Assembly: GCF_011751745.2 (NCBI RefSeq)
Contig: NZ_CP061170.1
Span: forward strand, 1,674,001 to 1,738,000
Direction of reading: 5' to 3'
Length of the DNA stretch: 64,000 nucleotides
DNA from: Paramicrobacterium fandaimingii
GTDB taxonomy: Bacteria > Actinomycetota > Actinomycetes > Actinomycetales > Microbacteriaceae
A program made the translations under genes and the position numbers. The stretch's first letter is position 1. The number at the start of each line of letters is the position of its first letter. This document shows positions 17,970 to 28,586 of this stretch, piece after piece. The notes beneath the pieces were generated by a model. It searched no databases. It had not been told where the DNA came from and saw only the letters and a list, made by a program, of their open reading frames with translations.

Positions 17970-18773
17970 CTATTCGTCGCTTGGCGGAGCCTCGCCGAAC
18001 CACTTCTCGTAGAGCTCGTCGTATGTGCCGTTCTCCTTGAGCGTTGCGAGTGCCTTGTCAATTGCTTTCACGAGGTTCTCGTTGCCCTGTGCGATAGCAA
18101 TGCCGTAGTCCTGCGCCTCAAGGAGCTCACCCACCATCTTCAGGCTGTCCTTGCCCTTTGTCTGGATGTAATACGCGACGTTCGGAGCATCGTAGAGAAT
18201 GGCATCGGAGGTGCCATTTTGCACGGCCAGGTAGGCCTGGTCGAGCTGCTCGAACGTCTGGGCCGTCGCGCCTTCAATGTTGTTGTTGATGTAATCAGCG
18301 CTTGTGGAGCCGAGGCGCGTCGCAATGTTCTTGCCCTCGAGATCTTTGACGCTGGTGATGTCTTCATTGTCGACGGGGACGCCGATCCGAAGGCCCGACT
18401 TGTAATAGGGATCAGAGAAGTCGACCTTCTTCGCGCGTTCGGGCTTGATGGTCATGCCCGCGATCGCAATGTCGAAGGTTCCGGTTTGGAGCCCGGGAAT
18501 CATCCCATCGAAGTTCGTGGTCTTCAGGTCGACCTTGAAGCCAGCCTCGTCAGCAACGGCGTTGATGAGGTCGATGTCGAAGCCGACGTACTCGCCGTCT
18601 TGCTTGAACTCGAACGGCACGAACGATGTGTCCGTCGCGACGACGTATGACTCTTCGAGAGCGGCATCGGATTCTCCCCCGCCGCTGTCGCTCGAACATG
18701 CCGTCAGGCCCGTCATCAGGGCGAGCGAAGCGAACATCGCACCGCTGGCAAGCAGTCTTCTTTTGTGGTTCAC
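17970..18773 (-). CDS. Amino-acid ABC transporter substrate-binding lipoprotein
   Basis: 267 residues. The signal peptide ends in a lipobox (MTGLTACSSDSGGG), so Cys26 should be lipidated and anchor the protein outside the membrane. The mature part is a family 3 solute-binding protein: YVVATDTSFVPFEFKQDGEYVGFDIDL, i.e. the FVPFEF start motif followed by GFDIDL, then FDIAIAGMTIKPERAKKVDFSDPYY and a DAILYDAPNVAYYI hinge region. This is GlnH-like, so glutamine or a related amino acid is the likely ligand. The start is GTG with AAAGG upstream. Confidence 0.93.
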   Translation of the reverse strand: MNHKRRLLASGAMFASLALMTGLTACSSDSGGGESDAALEESYVVATDTSFVPFEFKQDGEYVGFDIDLINAVADEAGFKVDLKTTNFDGMIPGLQTGTFDIAIAGMTIKPERAKKVDFSDPYYKSGLRIGVPVDNEDITSVKDLEGKNIATRLGSTSADYINNNIEGATAQTFEQLDQAYLAVQNGTSDAILYDAPNVAYYIQTKGKDSLKMVGELLEAQDYGIAIAQGNENLVKAIDKALATLKENGTYDELYEKWFGEAPPSDE

Positions 18774-18820
18774 GGATACCTTTCGTGAGGGAATATCCTC
18801 GTTTGGGGTCAGTGTTCTGT

Positions 18821-18850
18821 ACGATACGGCTGGATTTCACAGCGTGTCAA
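18821..18850 (-). promoter_or_regulatory. Promoter of the ABC transporter operon
   Basis: On the minus strand a consensus TTGACA (18850-18845), 18 bases, TATCGT (18826-18821). The leader is about 40 bases. Confidence 0.8.
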
Positions 18851-18922
18851 AGGGGCACGCGGCCGTTACGTGATTGAGACGCAGCCCGGCATGGCACGGA
18901 TCGCGCGTGTCGTACCAGTGAA

Positions 18923-18955
18923 GAAGCCCGCACAGGGCATACCTGTGCGGGCTTC
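18923..18955 (-). terminator. Terminator of the ANTAR regulator gene
   Basis: A 14-bp perfect stem (GAAGCCCGCACAGG) with a five-base loop begins 18 bases past the stop codon. Confidence 0.8.
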
Positions 18956-18973
18956 AGAATCGTGTGAAGTACG

Positions 18974-19579
18974 CTATTTTTTGGCGCTGAGCTGTTCGAT
19001 GATCGCTTCTGCGACGTCGTGCATGGTCAGCCGGCGATCCATCGATGCCTTCTGAATCCAACGGAATGCCTCGGGTTCGCTGAGACCCATCTTCTCGTTG
19101 AGCAGACCCTTGGCGCGGTCGACGAGCTTGCGCGTCTCAAAGCGTTCGACCATGTCGGCGACCTCAGCCTCGAGCGTGATGATCTGCTGGTGCCTGCTGA
19201 GGGCGATCTCGATCGCGGGAAGCAGGTCGTTCGGCGTGAACGGCTTGACAACGTAGGCGAGTGCTCCGGCTTCGGATGCCCTCTCGACAAGGTCCTTCTG
19301 GCTGAACGCGGTGAGCAGCACGACGGGCGCGATCTGAGCCTTGCTCAGGCGCTCAGCAGCGGAGATGCCATCGAGCTTCGGCATCTTGACGTCCATGACC
19401 ACCAAGTCGGGGCGCAACTCAGTTGCCAGAGCCACGGCCGTCTCACCATCACCAGCCTCTCCGACCACTTCGAATCCGTTGTCACGGAGGATCTCGACGA
19501 TGTCGAGGCGAATCAGCGATTCGTCCTCGGCGACGACGACGCGGCGGGGGGCGTTTGCGGTTGTCTCTTGCTCAGTCAC
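18974..19579 (-). CDS. Response regulator with ANTAR RNA-binding domain
   Basis: 201 residues. The receiver domain spans about 12-128, with the acidic pair at VVVAEDES and phospho-acceptor Asp63 in LVVMDVKMPKLDG; the conserved Lys is in YVVKPF. The ANTAR domain (about 140-195) contains RAKGLLNEKMGLSEPEAFRWIQKAS. This matches PdtaR of mycobacteria, which binds paired RNA hairpins to prevent early termination. The partner histidine kinase is not in the window, as is common. The start is GTG at 19579. The gene is back to back with tRNA-Leu. Confidence 0.93.
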   Translation of the reverse strand: MTEQETTANAPRRVVVAEDESLIRLDIVEILRDNGFEVVGEAGDGETAVALATELRPDLVVMDVKMPKLDGISAAERLSKAQIAPVVLLTAFSQKDLVERASEAGALAYVVKPFTPNDLLPAIEIALSRHQQIITLEAEVADMVERFETRKLVDRAKGLLNEKMGLSEPEAFRWIQKASMDRRLTMHDVAEAIIEQLSAKK

Positions 19580-19595
19580 TCTAGAATCCTACGAT
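19568..19595 (+). promoter_or_regulatory. Putative promoter of tRNA-Leu
   Basis: TTGCTC (19568-19573), 16 bases, TACGAT (19590-19595), about 21 bases before the tRNA. It overlaps the 5' end of the divergent regulator gene. Confidence 0.5.
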
Positions 19596-19616
19596 ACGCT
19601 TGTCGAGGTTGTGTCA

Positions 19617-19699
19617 GCCGGTGTGGCGGAACGGTAGACGCGGAGCACTCAAAATGCTTTGCCTTCACGGGCGTGTGGGTTCGAATCCCACCACCGGCA
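19617..19699 (+). tRNA. tRNA-Leu (anticodon CAA)
   Basis: 83 bases. The acceptor arm GCCGGTG pairs with CACCGGC (19692-19698) with discriminator A. The anticodon loop is CTCAAAA, with CAA at 19650-19652 closed by a five-base stem. A long variable arm (GCC-TTCAC-GGGC region) and the GTTCGAAT T-loop confirm a class II leucine tRNA. CCA is not encoded. It reads the UUG codon. Confidence 0.96.
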
Positions 19700-19868
19700 C
19701 AGCAGAAGACGTCGTGAATTCTCTCGGATTTCCGGCGTCTTCTCGCGGATTTTCGTGGATGTCGCGACAATTTCTGGGCGGGCGAACCGCCGGGCTTTGT
19801 CGCGCCCTGTGCGTTGCGACTGTCGATCTGCGGGGCCGGGCGTTTCGCGCGTGGCGTACCGCAGAACA

Positions 19869-19909
19869 GAATGGATGCTGTCTGGCGTTGTGCCAGACAG
19901 CATCCATTC
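19869..19909 (-). terminator. Terminator of pyk
   Basis: A perfect 18-bp stem (GAATGGATGCTGTCTGGC) with a five-base loop lies 17 bases after the pyk stop. The rest of 19700-19926 shows only a short GGCGG/CCGCC hairpin near 19777-19791 that might end the tRNA transcript. Confidence 0.85.
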
Positions 19910-19926
19910 GCTGTGTCGTGAGCTAC

Positions 19927-21387
19927 TTACTGCTTGTGGTTATTGCGCAGCGCGTACGCCGGCGCGACCTCCTGGTGCACGTCACCCATGGTGTGCACGC
20001 GAACGTCATTCGTCGAACCGGAGATTCCGGGAGGTGATCCCGAGATCACGACGACCTTCTCGCCTTCTGCGGCTAGGCCCTTCGCCAGCAGAATGTCATC
20101 GACCTGCCCGAACATCTCATCCGTGTGCGTGACGGTGTCGACGAGGAACGACTCGATGCCCCAGTTGAGCTGCATGCGACGACGGATCGCCTCATTTGGT
20201 GTGAACCCGAGCACCGGAATCTTCGTGCGGAGTCGAGCCATGCGCCGCACCGAATCGCCTGACTCCGTGAAGACGCAGAGAAAGCGTGCCTCCACGAAAT
20301 CGGCAACCTCAGATGCCGCGAGCGTCAGAGCGCCTCCCTGAGTGCGCGGTTTGCTTCCCAGCGGCGCAATGCGATCGAGACCGTGCTCTTCGGTTGTCGC
20401 GATGATCCGCGCCATCGTCTGAACGGTGATCTCGGGGTATTCGCCGACGCTTGTCTCACCGCTCAGCATGACGGCGTCTGCGCCATCGAGAATCGCGTTC
20501 GCGACGTCGGAGGTCTCCGCGCGCGTCGGCACGGGACTGGAGATCATGGACTCGAGCATCTGCGTCGCGACGATAACGGGCTTCGCCATGCGACGGCACT
20601 GCTCGACCGCACGCTTCTGCACGAGAGGAACGGCCTCGAGAGGGAGCTCGACACCGAGGTCGCCACGAGCGACCATGATGCCGTCGAAGGCGTCGATGAT
20701 TCCGTCAAGGGCGTCGACGGCCTGAGGCTTCTCGATCTTCGCGATCACGGGAAGGGTGATGCCCTCTTCGTTCATGATCTCGTGCACCCGATCGATGTCT
20801 GCTGCGTCGCGCACGAACGAGAGCGCGATGAAGTCCGCGCCCAGCTTGAGCCCCCAACGCAGATCTGCCTCGTCTTTCTCCGAGAGCGCGGGGACATTGA
20901 CAGCGACGCCGGGAAGGTTGATTCCCTTGTTGTTTGACACCGGACCGGGAACGATGACCTTTGTCTTGACGCGAACGCCGTCGGTCTCGAGAACCTGCAC
21001 GCGCACCTTGCCGTCATCGATCAGCAGAAAGTCGCCTGGGGAGACATCGTTGGGCAGGCCCTTGAACGTCGTGCCGCAGATGGTCGCGTCACCGACAACA
21101 TCCTCTGTGGTGATTGTGAAGATGTCGCCTTCTGCGAGTTCGTGCGGCCCGTTTGCGAAGGTGCCGAGACGGATCTTCGGTCCCTGCAGGTCGACAAGTA
21201 CGGCAATGGGCTTACCCATGTCGGCTGCCGCCTTGCGCACATTCGCGTAGACGCCCTCGTGGACGTCATAGCTTCCGTGGCTCAGGTTCATCCGAGCCAC
21301 GTTGACGCCCGCGTCGATCAATGCGCGGATCTTTTCGTAGCTGGATGTCGCGGGCCCGAGGGTTGCGACGATCTTTGCTCGTCTCAT
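19927..21387 (-). CDS. pyk: Pyruvate kinase
   Basis: Last step of glycolysis, phosphoenolpyruvate plus ADP to pyruvate plus ATP. 486 residues. The protein opens with RRAKIVATLGPATSS and shows the ARMNLSHGSYDVH motif, the active-site signature IPVIAKIEKPQAVD-like segment (LPVIAKIEKPQAVDALDG), MVARGDLGVELPLE and the K+-binding ATQMLESMISSPVPTRAE segment. The ATG at 21387 is behind GGAG; the longer open frame upstream is not supported. It is 80 bases downstream of gltD and ends in a strong terminator. Confidence 0.97.
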   Translation of the reverse strand: MRRAKIVATLGPATSSYEKIRALIDAGVNVARMNLSHGSYDVHEGVYANVRKAAADMGKPIAVLVDLQGPKIRLGTFANGPHELAEGDIFTITTEDVVGDATICGTTFKGLPNDVSPGDFLLIDDGKVRVQVLETDGVRVKTKVIVPGPVSNNKGINLPGVAVNVPALSEKDEADLRWGLKLGADFIALSFVRDAADIDRVHEIMNEEGITLPVIAKIEKPQAVDALDGIIDAFDGIMVARGDLGVELPLEAVPLVQKRAVEQCRRMAKPVIVATQMLESMISSPVPTRAETSDVANAILDGADAVMLSGETSVGEYPEITVQTMARIIATTEEHGLDRIAPLGSKPRTQGGALTLAASEVADFVEARFLCVFTESGDSVRRMARLRTKIPVLGFTPNEAIRRRMQLNWGIESFLVDTVTHTDEMFGQVDDILLAKGLAAEGEKVVVISGSPPGISGSTNDVRVHTMGDVHQEVAPAYALRNNHKQ

Positions 21388-21467
21388 GTATGAGTTTCTC
21401 CATGTCCTGCGCAGGGGGAATGCGCTGGTTTGACTAGAACAACACCGAGTTCGCCCGGAACGCGGTA

Positions 21468-22925
21468 TCAGAGTGCAAGGGGCCGATCCGTCGGTGCGAC
21501 GGGCCACGGCAATTCGCTCTCCCCTTCAAGATACCGGTCAACGGCCGCCGCCGCTGAACGGCCCTCGGCGATTGCCCAGACGATCAGCGATTGTCCGCGC
21601 CCGGCATCGCCGGCGACGAAGACCCCTTGGGAGGACGTCTGGTAGTCCGCAGCGCGCGTGAACGCTCCGGTTTCGCCCAGCTCGATTCCCAGCTGTGTCG
21701 TCTCCGTGTCGGACTCCGGGCCCGTGAAGCCCAGCGCGAGCAGCACCAGATCCGCGGGAATCTCATACTCCGTTCCGGCCTTCGGAACGCGGCGACCGTC
21801 AAGGTACTCGGTCTCTGCCACGCGCAGCGCGCGCACAGCTCCGGAATCGTCTGACACGAACTCGACAGTGGAGACCAGATACTCCCTTTCACCTCCCTCT
21901 TCGTGAGAGGTCTGAACCTCGAAGATCGTCGGCATCATCGGCCACGGCTGATGTTCGGGCCGTTCTCCGGCCGGGCGACGCCCGATCGCAAGATTTGTGA
22001 CGGATGCTGCGCCCTGACGGTGTGCGGTGCCGATGCAGTCAGAGCCGGTGTCTCCTCCGCCGAGAACGACAACGTGTTTGCCTGTCGCCGAGATCGGACT
22101 GGGCACGTCGTCGCCTGCGACCGCATGGTTCGACCTGACGAGGTAATCCATGGCGACATGCACACCGTCGAGCTCGCGACCGGGAATCTCGAGGTCGCGT
22201 GCGACGGGGGTGCCTGTGGCGATGACCACCGCGTCGAATCGCGCGCGAAGCTCCTCCCAGCTGATGTCGGTTCCGATGCTGACTCCGGGGCGGAAGCGGG
22301 TGCCCTCCTCGCGCATCTGCTTCAGCCTCTTGTCGAGAACCTGCTTTTCGAGCTTGAAGTCGGGGATGCCGTACCGCAGGAGTCCCCCGATTCTGTCGTC
22401 ACGCTCGTAGACGGCGACCGTGTGGCCGGCACGGGTGAGCTGTTGGGCAGCAGCGAGCCCAGCGGGGCCTGAGCCGACGACGGCAACGGTCTTTCCCGTG
22501 AGCCTCTCGGGAGGCTGGGCGTCGATCCAACCGCTGTCGAAGGCCTGGTCGGCAATCGACACCTCAATCTGCTTGATGGTGACGGCCGGTTGGTTGATGC
22601 TGAGCACGCACGAGCTCTCGCAGGGGGCGGGGCAGAGTCGGCCGGTGAGCTCGGGAAAGTTGTTCGTTGCGTGAAGGCGATCGGATGCCCCACGCGCGTC
22701 GCCTTTCCACGTGAGGTCGTTCCACTCGGGAATGAGGTTTCCCAAGGGACAGCCTTTGTGGCAGAACGGGATGCCGCAGTCCATGCAGCGACCTGCTTGA
22801 CGCTGCAGCTGGTCAGCATCCTGCCGTTCATACACCTCTTTCCAGTCCATAATGCGAACAGAAACGGGCCTGCGCTTGGGAAGCTCGCGTTCCGTCGTCT
22901 TCATGAATCCCCGCGGATCAGCCAT
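21468..22925 (-). CDS. gltD: Glutamate synthase small subunit
   Basis: NADPH-oxidising flavoprotein subunit that passes electrons to GltB. 485 residues. The N-terminal iron-sulfur region has [17 protein letters not shown] and CPAPCESSC. The FAD site is [15 protein letters not shown], and the NADPH site is [16 protein letters not shown]. The C-terminus contains [12 protein letters not shown]. The ATG at 22925 overlaps the gltB stop by eight bases, so the two subunits are coupled. The frame is open much further upstream but that is inside gltB. Confidence 0.97.
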   Translation of the reverse strand: MADPRGFMKTTERELPKRRPVSVRIMDWKEVYERQDADQLQRQAGRCMDCGIPFCHKGCPLGNLIPEWNDLTWKGDARGASDRLHATNNFPELTGRLCPAPCESSCVLSINQPAVTIKQIEVSIADQAFDSGWIDAQPPERLTGKTVAVVGSGPAGLAAAQQLTRAGHTVAVYERDDRIGGLLRYGIPDFKLEKQVLDKRLKQMREEGTRFRPGVSIGTDISWEELRARFDAVVIATGTPVARDLEIPGRELDGVHVAMDYLVRSNHAVAGDDVPSPISATGKHVVVLGGGDTGSDCIGTAHRQGAASVTNLAIGRRPAGERPEHQPWPMMPTIFEVQTSHEEGGEREYLVSTVEFVSDDSGAVRALRVAETEYLDGRRVPKAGTEYEIPADLVLLALGFTGPESDTETTQLGIELGETGAFTRAADYQTSSQGVFVAGDAGRGQSLIVWAIAEGRSAAAAVDRYLEGESELPWPVAPTDRPLAL

Positions 22926-25900
22926 GGGTTGCCTCCCTGATGCGCTTCCACACTTCGTCGCTGTCTGGGTCAAGACCCTCGGCGATCGCATGCTGTCGTG
23001 TTTCGAGTACCGCCGTGTAATCCCGCGGCTGGATCTTGACGAACGCGGAGACCGTCGCGTCGAGGTCGTCGAGAAGTCGCGCTGCCAGCGGCGATCGTGT
23101 CTCTGCGAGATGCTGCCTGAGAAGATCCGCGATGATCTCGCGATCGCCCGGCCCGGGCGCCGAGAGCTCAAGCTCTCCCGCAGCAACGGCCTCACGGTTG
23201 AGGCACGCCTCATCGAAGTCATACACATAGGCGCTTCCGCCCGACATGCCCGCGCCGAGGTTTCGACCGACGGTGCCGAGAATGACAGCGAGTCCTCCGG
23301 TCATGTATTCGAGAGCATGGTCGCCGACGCCCTCGACGACGGCTGTCGCCCCTGAGTTGCGAACGAGGAACCGCTCCCCCACGACGCCGTTGATGAACAT
23401 GCTTCCGGCTGTGGCACCGTAACCCACCACGTTGCCTGCGATCACGTTCTTCTCGGGGCTGAATGTTGCGGCATCGTCCGGGCGGATGGCGATGCGGCCC
23501 CCAGAGAGCCCCTTGCCCACGTAGTCATTCGCATCGCCGCTCAGCCGAAGTGTGATTCCCGACGGAACGAACGCCCCGAAAGACTGCCCGGCGGAGCCGT
23601 TCAACGTCATGGTTATCGTATTCTCGGGCAGACCGTTGGCGCCAAATCTGCGCGTTACCTCGTTGCCGAGCATCGTTCCGACTGCCCTGTCCGTATTCGC
23701 GACGGGCAGGCCGATGTCGACGGCCTCGCCCCCCGAGAGCGCTGGCGAGCTTCGGCGAATGAGCTCGACGTCGAAGTGCTTGTCGAGCTCATGATTCTGA
23801 TCGCGCATATGGTGCAGCGCCGTGGCGCCATCATGACCTGCATCCGATCGATCGCCGAGGATGGGCGTGAGATCGAGACCATCTGCCTTCCAATGCGCGA
23901 CAGCGCGGCTCGTGTCGAGGCTTTCGGCATGCCCGATCGCCTCGTCGAGACTGCGGAATCCGAGGTCGGCAAGGTACTCACGCACCTGCTGGGCGATGAA
24001 CTCGAAGAACGTCACCACGAACTCAGGCTTCCCCGAGAAGCGCTGACGCAGTTCGGGGTTCTGCGTGGCGACCCCGACAGGGCACGTGTCGAGATGGCAG
24101 ACGCGCATCATGACGCACCCGGACACCACGAGGGGTGCCGTCGCGAACCCAAACTCCTCGGCACCAAGCAGCGCTGCGATCACCACGTCTCGCCCGGTCT
24201 TCAGCTGACCATCGACCTGCACGACAACACGATCTCTCAGCTCATTGAGCAGGAGCGTCTGCTGTGTCTCGGCGAGCCCGAGCTCCCATGGTGTTCCCGC
24301 GTGCTTCAGCGAATTCAGCGGACTCGCGCCTGTTCCCCCGTCGTGTCCGGAGATGAGCACGACATCGCTCAGCGCCTTTGCCACGCCGGCAGCGACGGCC
24401 CCGATGCCTGTTTCGCTCACCAGCTTCGTATGCACACGCGCTCGCGGGTTCGCCCGCTTGAGGTCGAAGATGAGCTGCTTGAGGTCTTCGATCGAATAGA
24501 TGTCGTGGTGCGGCGGCGGAGAAATCAGCCCGACGCCCGCGGTCGCATGACGCGTTCTCGCGACCCACGGGTATACCTTCCCCGGCGGAAGCTGCCCGCC
24601 CTCCCCCGGTTTCGCGCCCTGCGCGAGTTTGATCTGCAGATCGTCAGCGTGCGTGAGATACATGCTTGTCACGCCAAATCGGCCCGAGGCCACTTGCTTG
24701 ATCGCGCTTCGTCGCTCGGGGTCAAGCAGCCTGTCGACATCTTCGCCGCCTTCCCCGGTGTTCGACTTCGCACCGAGGCGGTTCATGGCGATCGCGAGTG
24801 TCTCGTGGGCCTCCTGTGAGATCGAACCGTAGCTCATGGCACCCGTGGAGAAGCGCGTGACGATCTCGGCTACCGATTCGACCTCGTCAATCGGAACGCG
24901 CGGACGCTGGCCCTCGACGAAACCGAAGAGGCCCCTGATCGTCATGAGGCGTTCCGCCTGGTCATCGATCAGATCGGTGTATTGCCTGAAGATGTCATAA
25001 CGGCGAGACCGTGTCGCATGCTGGAGCCGGAAGACAGTATCCGGGTTGAAGAGGTGCGGTGGGCCGTCACGCCGCCACTGGTATTCGCCGCCCGTGTCGA
25101 GGCGTTCGTGGGCGCGGCTCGGCGGATTCGCCGGAAATGCAGACGAGTGTCGGGCGAGGTTCTCACTCTGAAGAACGTCGAGTCCGACGCCTCCGAGCCG
25201 CGTTACCGTTCCGGTGAAGTAGGCATCGACGAGTTCTTGGCTGAGGCCGACTGCCTCGAACGTCTGAGCGCCCGCGTATGACGACACCGTCGAGATTCCC
25301 ATCTTCGACATGATCTTGAGCACACCGTTCCCCAAAGCGGAGATGACGTTCGCCACAGCGGCATCTGCCGTCACGCCCGTGATCTCTCCCCGGCGCACGA
25401 GGTCTTCGCACGTCTCCATCGCGAGGTACGGGTTCACGGCAGATGCTCCATACCCGATGAGCGTTGCAACATGGTGAACCTCGCGCACGTCTCCCGCTTC
25501 AATGATGAGACCGACTTTCATGCGGTTCTGGGCGCGAATCAGGTGATGGTGAACGGAAGCTACGGCAAGCAGCGAGGGAATCGGCGCCAGGTCTTTTGTG
25601 GAGTCCCTGTCGCTCAGAACGATGAAATGAGCGCCCGAGGCTATGGCAGCATCCACCTCGGTGTTTATCGCATCGAGACGGTTCCGTAGGGCATTGTCTC
25701 CCTCGTCGAAGCGGTACAGGGCGCGGACGATGGCCGTCGTGGTGCCGCCGGGGAGCGGGTCGATGTGCTCGATCTTTGCCAGCTGATCGTTGTCGATCAC
25801 GGGAAAATCGAGAACGATCTGCCGCGCATGCTCCGGCCCAGAGACGAGAAGATTCCGTTCGGGGCCGAGCGTGAGCGTCAACGACGTGACGACCCGTTCT

Positions 25901-27504
25901 CTGATGGAATCGAGAGGCGGGTTTGTCACCTGGGCAAATCGCTGTGTGAAGTAGTCGAACAGAAGCCGCGGCCGGTCAGAGAGGGCAGCGATCGGAGTGT
26001 CGGTTCCCATCGCCCCGAGAGGCTCCGCACCGGTGGCGCCCATGGGCTTGATGATGCGGTTCACCTCTTCTTCTGTGTACCCAAAGGTGCGCTGACGTCT
26101 GGTTACCGATGCCGGAGTGTGAATGACGTGCTCGCGCTCGGGCAGGTCCGCAAGGTTGATGCGGCCCTGCTCGAGCCAGTCGCCCCACGGGCGGGATGCC
26201 GCGAGCGAGTCCTTGATCTCGTCGTCGTCGATAATGCGCCCCTCGTCGAGATCGAGGAGAAACATTTGCCCAGGCCGCAGGCGGCCCTTGCGCACGACCT
26301 TCTCCGGAGCGACATCGATCACACCGATCTCGCTTCCGAGCACGATGAGTCCATCGTCGGTCTCGAGCCAGCGCCCCGGGCGCAGCCCATTGCGGTCGAG
26401 CGTTGCACCAACGACGGAGCCGTCGGTGAATGTGAGAGCTGCTGGCCCGTCCCACGGCTCCATCTGCATAGAGAGATACTCGAAAAAGGCACGTCTCGTC
26501 GGATCGAGATCGGTGCGCTTCTCCCACGCTTCGGGCACCATCATGAGCATGGCGTGCGGAAGCGACCGTCCGGTGAGAGTGAGAAGCTCCAGCACTTCGT
26601 CAAATGAGGCGGAATCACTCGCGCCGTCTGTGATGATCGGCAGGAGCGGTGTGAGATCCCCGAGCAGCTCTGATGCCAGCTGAGACTGTCGAGCACGCAT
26701 CCAGTTGCGGTTTCCCTGCACCGTGTTGATCTCGCCGTTGTGGGCCATCATTCGCAGCGGCTGGGCGAGAGGCCACGACGGGAACGTGTTCGTCGAATAC
26801 CGGGAGTGCACAATCGCCACGCGGGAGGCGAAACGCTCGTCCGCAAGATCAGGGTAGAACGGTTCGAGCTGCAACGTCGTGACCATGCCTTTGTAGACGA
26901 TCGTGCGGCACGACAGAGAAACAAAATAGGCCCCGATTTCGCGCTCTGCGCGCTTTCGGAGCCGATAGACGATGCGGTCGAGTTCCACACCGGACTCTCG
27001 AGTGTCACCCGGTGCTGACGCACCGGTGCACACGAAGAGCTGCTCGATCACGGGCATTGCCTGCCGTGCAAGTCGACCAAGCTGCGCTGGCGCGGTCGGA
27101 ACGCTGCGCCAGCCGAGCACGACCAGACCCTCCTCGGCGGCAATCGACTCGATGGAGCGCTTCTCAGCGGTGCGCTCATCGTCGTCTGTCGGAAGGAAGA
27201 CGAGCCCTGCGGCATATTCGCCAGCGTCGGGGAGGTCGAACGCCACTGCGGAGCGCAGAAAAACGTCAGGGATCTCGGTGAGGATGCCGGCGCCGTCACC
27301 GGTGCCCGCATCGGAGCCGACGGCACCGCGGTGCTCAAGGTTGCGCAGCGCCATCAGCGCAGCGTCGATAATGTCGTGGCCGCCGTTGCCACGCAACGTG
27401 GCAACCATGGCCAGTCCACAGGCGTCCTTTTCACAGGACGGGTCATACAGCCCCTGTTTTTCAGGTACGAGGCTAAACCGGGAGTACGGAGTGTGAGTGG
27501 TCAT
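22918..27504 (-). CDS. gltB: Glutamate synthase large subunit
   Basis: Glutamine plus 2-oxoglutarate to two glutamate; with glutamine synthetase it assimilates ammonia. 1528 residues. The N-terminal nucleophile is Cys29 in [12 protein letters not shown], so a 28-residue propeptide is probably removed. Next come the class II amidotransferase domain, the central domain, the FMN/oxoglutarate domain ([23 protein letters not shown] [16 protein letters not shown]), the 3Fe-4S cysteines [15 protein letters not shown] and the glycine-rich C-terminal GXGXG repeats. ATG at 27504 is preferred over the adjacent TTG. A large nested hairpin lies upstream. Confidence 0.97.
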   Translation of the reverse strand: MTTHTPYSRFSLVPEKQGLYDPSCEKDACGLAMVATLRGNGGHDIIDAALMALRNLEHRGAVGSDAGTGDGAGILTEIPDVFLRSAVAFDLPDAGEYAAGLVFLPTDDDERTAEKRSIESIAAEEGLVVLGWRSVPTAPAQLGRLARQAMPVIEQLFVCTGASAPGDTRESGVELDRIVYRLRKRAEREIGAYFVSLSCRTIVYKGMVTTLQLEPFYPDLADERFASRVAIVHSRYSTNTFPSWPLAQPLRMMAHNGEINTVQGNRNWMRARQSQLASELLGDLTPLLPIITDGASDSASFDEVLELLTLTGRSLPHAMLMMVPEAWEKRTDLDPTRRAFFEYLSMQMEPWDGPAALTFTDGSVVGATLDRNGLRPGRWLETDDGLIVLGSEIGVIDVAPEKVVRKGRLRPGQMFLLDLDEGRIIDDDEIKDSLAASRPWGDWLEQGRINLADLPEREHVIHTPASVTRRQRTFGYTEEEVNRIIKPMGATGAEPLGAMGTDTPIAALSDRPRLLFDYFTQRFAQVTNPPLDSIRERVVTSLTLTLGPERNLLVSGPEHARQIVLDFPVIDNDQLAKIEHIDPLPGGTTTAIVRALYRFDEGDNALRNRLDAINTEVDAAIASGAHFIVLSDRDSTKDLAPIPSLLAVASVHHHLIRAQNRMKVGLIIEAGDVREVHHVATLIGYGASAVNPYLAMETCEDLVRRGEITGVTADAAVANVISALGNGVLKIMSKMGISTVSSYAGAQTFEAVGLSQELVDAYFTGTVTRLGGVGLDVLQSENLARHSSAFPANPPSRAHERLDTGGEYQWRRDGPPHLFNPDTVFRLQHATRSRRYDIFRQYTDLIDDQAERLMTIRGLFGFVEGQRPRVPIDEVESVAEIVTRFSTGAMSYGSISQEAHETLAIAMNRLGAKSNTGEGGEDVDRLLDPERRSAIKQVASGRFGVTSMYLTHADDLQIKLAQGAKPGEGGQLPPGKVYPWVARTRHATAGVGLISPPPHHDIYSIEDLKQLIFDLKRANPRARVHTKLVSETGIGAVAAGVAKALSDVVLISGHDGGTGASPLNSLKHAGTPWELGLAETQQTLLLNELRDRVVVQVDGQLKTGRDVVIAALLGAEEFGFATAPLVVSGCVMMRVCHLDTCPVGVATQNPELRQRFSGKPEFVVTFFEFIAQQVREYLADLGFRSLDEAIGHAESLDTSRAVAHWKADGLDLTPILGDRSDAGHDGATALHHMRDQNHELDKHFDVELIRRSSPALSGGEAVDIGLPVANTDRAVGTMLGNEVTRRFGANGLPENTITMTLNGSAGQSFGAFVPSGITLRLSGDANDYVGKGLSGGRIAIRPDDAATFSPEKNVIAGNVVGYGATAGSMFINGVVGERFLVRNSGATAVVEGVGDHALEYMTGGLAVILGTVGRNLGAGMSGGSAYVYDFDEACLNREAVAAGELELSAPGPGDREIIADLLRQHLAETRSPLAARLLDDLDATVSAFVKIQPRDYTAVLETRQHAIAEGLDPDSDEVWKRIREATHG

Positions 27505-27548
27505 CAATCGCAGGGCCCTCAGTCGGCGTTAAGACGGGGCTGCTGCGT

Positions 27549-27595
27549 CCCGCCGGGAAATCAGACAGTGCTGGTCTGATGTGGAGCCCGGCGGG
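27549..27595 (-). terminator. Nested hairpin after lgt, before gltB
   Basis: CCCGCCGGG (27549-27557) pairs with CCCGGCGGG (27587-27595) around an inner 7-bp stem ATCAGAC/GTCTGAT. It begins 11 bases past the lgt stop, so it is most likely the end of the trp-lgt transcript; a role in the gltB leader is possible. Confidence 0.7.
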
Positions 27596-27605
27596 CGGTG
27601 GCCGC

Positions 27606-28586
27606 TCAGGTCCGGTTCAACGAGTCTCGCTCGCTTGTGGCGGCTGGCTCTCCCTGATCGACGACTCCATCAGCATCGTCACTGAGATCGACATACACCG
27701 AATCAGGGGAATCTGAGTCTAACTCTCCGTCTGTTTCGGTCGTGTTACGTCCGGGCCGATACGCGCTCGGAACGAGGCCAGGGTGCCGTCTGGCCTGAAC
27801 AAAGAAGATGACGATGCCGAGAACCACGGCGATGAGGGCGGCCCACACGTTGACCCGCAGTCCGAGAAATACCTCGCTCGGGTCGATGCGGATGGACTCC
27901 CAGACAACACGTCCGGCCCCGTACCAGATGAGGTAGACCGCGAGCTGTCTCCCCCATTGCAGAGTGAATCGGCGGCCGAGCCAAACGATCACAGCGGCAC
28001 CGAGAAGGTTCCAGATGACCTCGTAGAGGAACGTCGGGTGAAAGAGGGTGCCCGCGGGAAGGCCGACCGGGTACGCGGGGTTTGACGCGTCGATCTCGAG
28101 CCCCCAGGGGAGATCGGTTGGCAGGCCGAAGAGCTCTTGGTTGAACCAGTTGCCAAAACGGCCGAATGCCTGAGCGACAAGCAGGGCGGGCGCCAGCGCG
28201 TCGGCGAAAACCGAGAAGCGCAGTCCAAGAACCCGGCAGCCGATCCACGCACCGATTCCACCACCGATCAGCGCCCCGAAGATAGCGATGCCGCCCTCCC
28301 AGATATAGAGAGTTCTCAGCAGATCTGCCCCGGGGTAGAAGTAGTCGTCTGGGTGCGTCAGCACATGGAAGATGCGTGCGCCGATGAGGCCAAGCGGTAC
28401 GACCCAGAGCAGAAGGTCGATGATGATTCCGGGCTCGGCGCCACGTCGTGTGAGGCGGGCGTTGGTGATCAGCGTCGCCGCGATGATTCCAACGAGAATG
28501 CAGAGGGCATAGAAGTGAATCGTGAACGGCCCCAGCTGAATGAAGCTGACGTCGGGACTCGGAATGCTTGCGGGAAGGGTCACCAT
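27606..28586 (-). CDS. lgt: Prolipoprotein diacylglyceryl transferase
   Basis: Membrane enzyme that adds diacylglycerol to the lipobox Cys of prolipoproteins, the first step in lipoprotein maturation. 326 residues with about seven membrane helices. The signature GRFGNWFNQELFG near residue 145 and GARIFHVLTHPDDYF near residue 70 are visible. The last 60 residues are a hydrophilic, Asp-rich tail, as in other actinobacterial Lgt proteins. It overlaps the trpA stop by seven bases, so it is read as the last gene of the trp operon. Confidence 0.96.
   Translation of the reverse strand: MVTLPASIPSPDVSFIQLGPFTIHFYALCILVGIIAATLITNARLTRRGAEPGIIIDLLLWVVPLGLIGARIFHVLTHPDDYFYPGADLLRTLYIWEGGIAIFGALIGGGIGAWIGCRVLGLRFSVFADALAPALLVAQAFGRFGNWFNQELFGLPTDLPWGLEIDASNPAYPVGLPAGTLFHPTFLYEVIWNLLGAAVIVWLGRRFTLQWGRQLAVYLIWYGAGRVVWESIRIDPSEVFLGLRVNVWAALIAVVLGIVIFFVQARRHPGLVPSAYRPGRNTTETDGELDSDSPDSVYVDLSDDADGVVDQGEPAATSERDSLNRT

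Noticed and set aside
19617-19926. tRNA-Leu as an integration site for a mobile element
   Set aside because: The 3' end is followed by about 170 ordinary bases and the pyk terminator; no integrase and no second copy of the tRNA end was seen.
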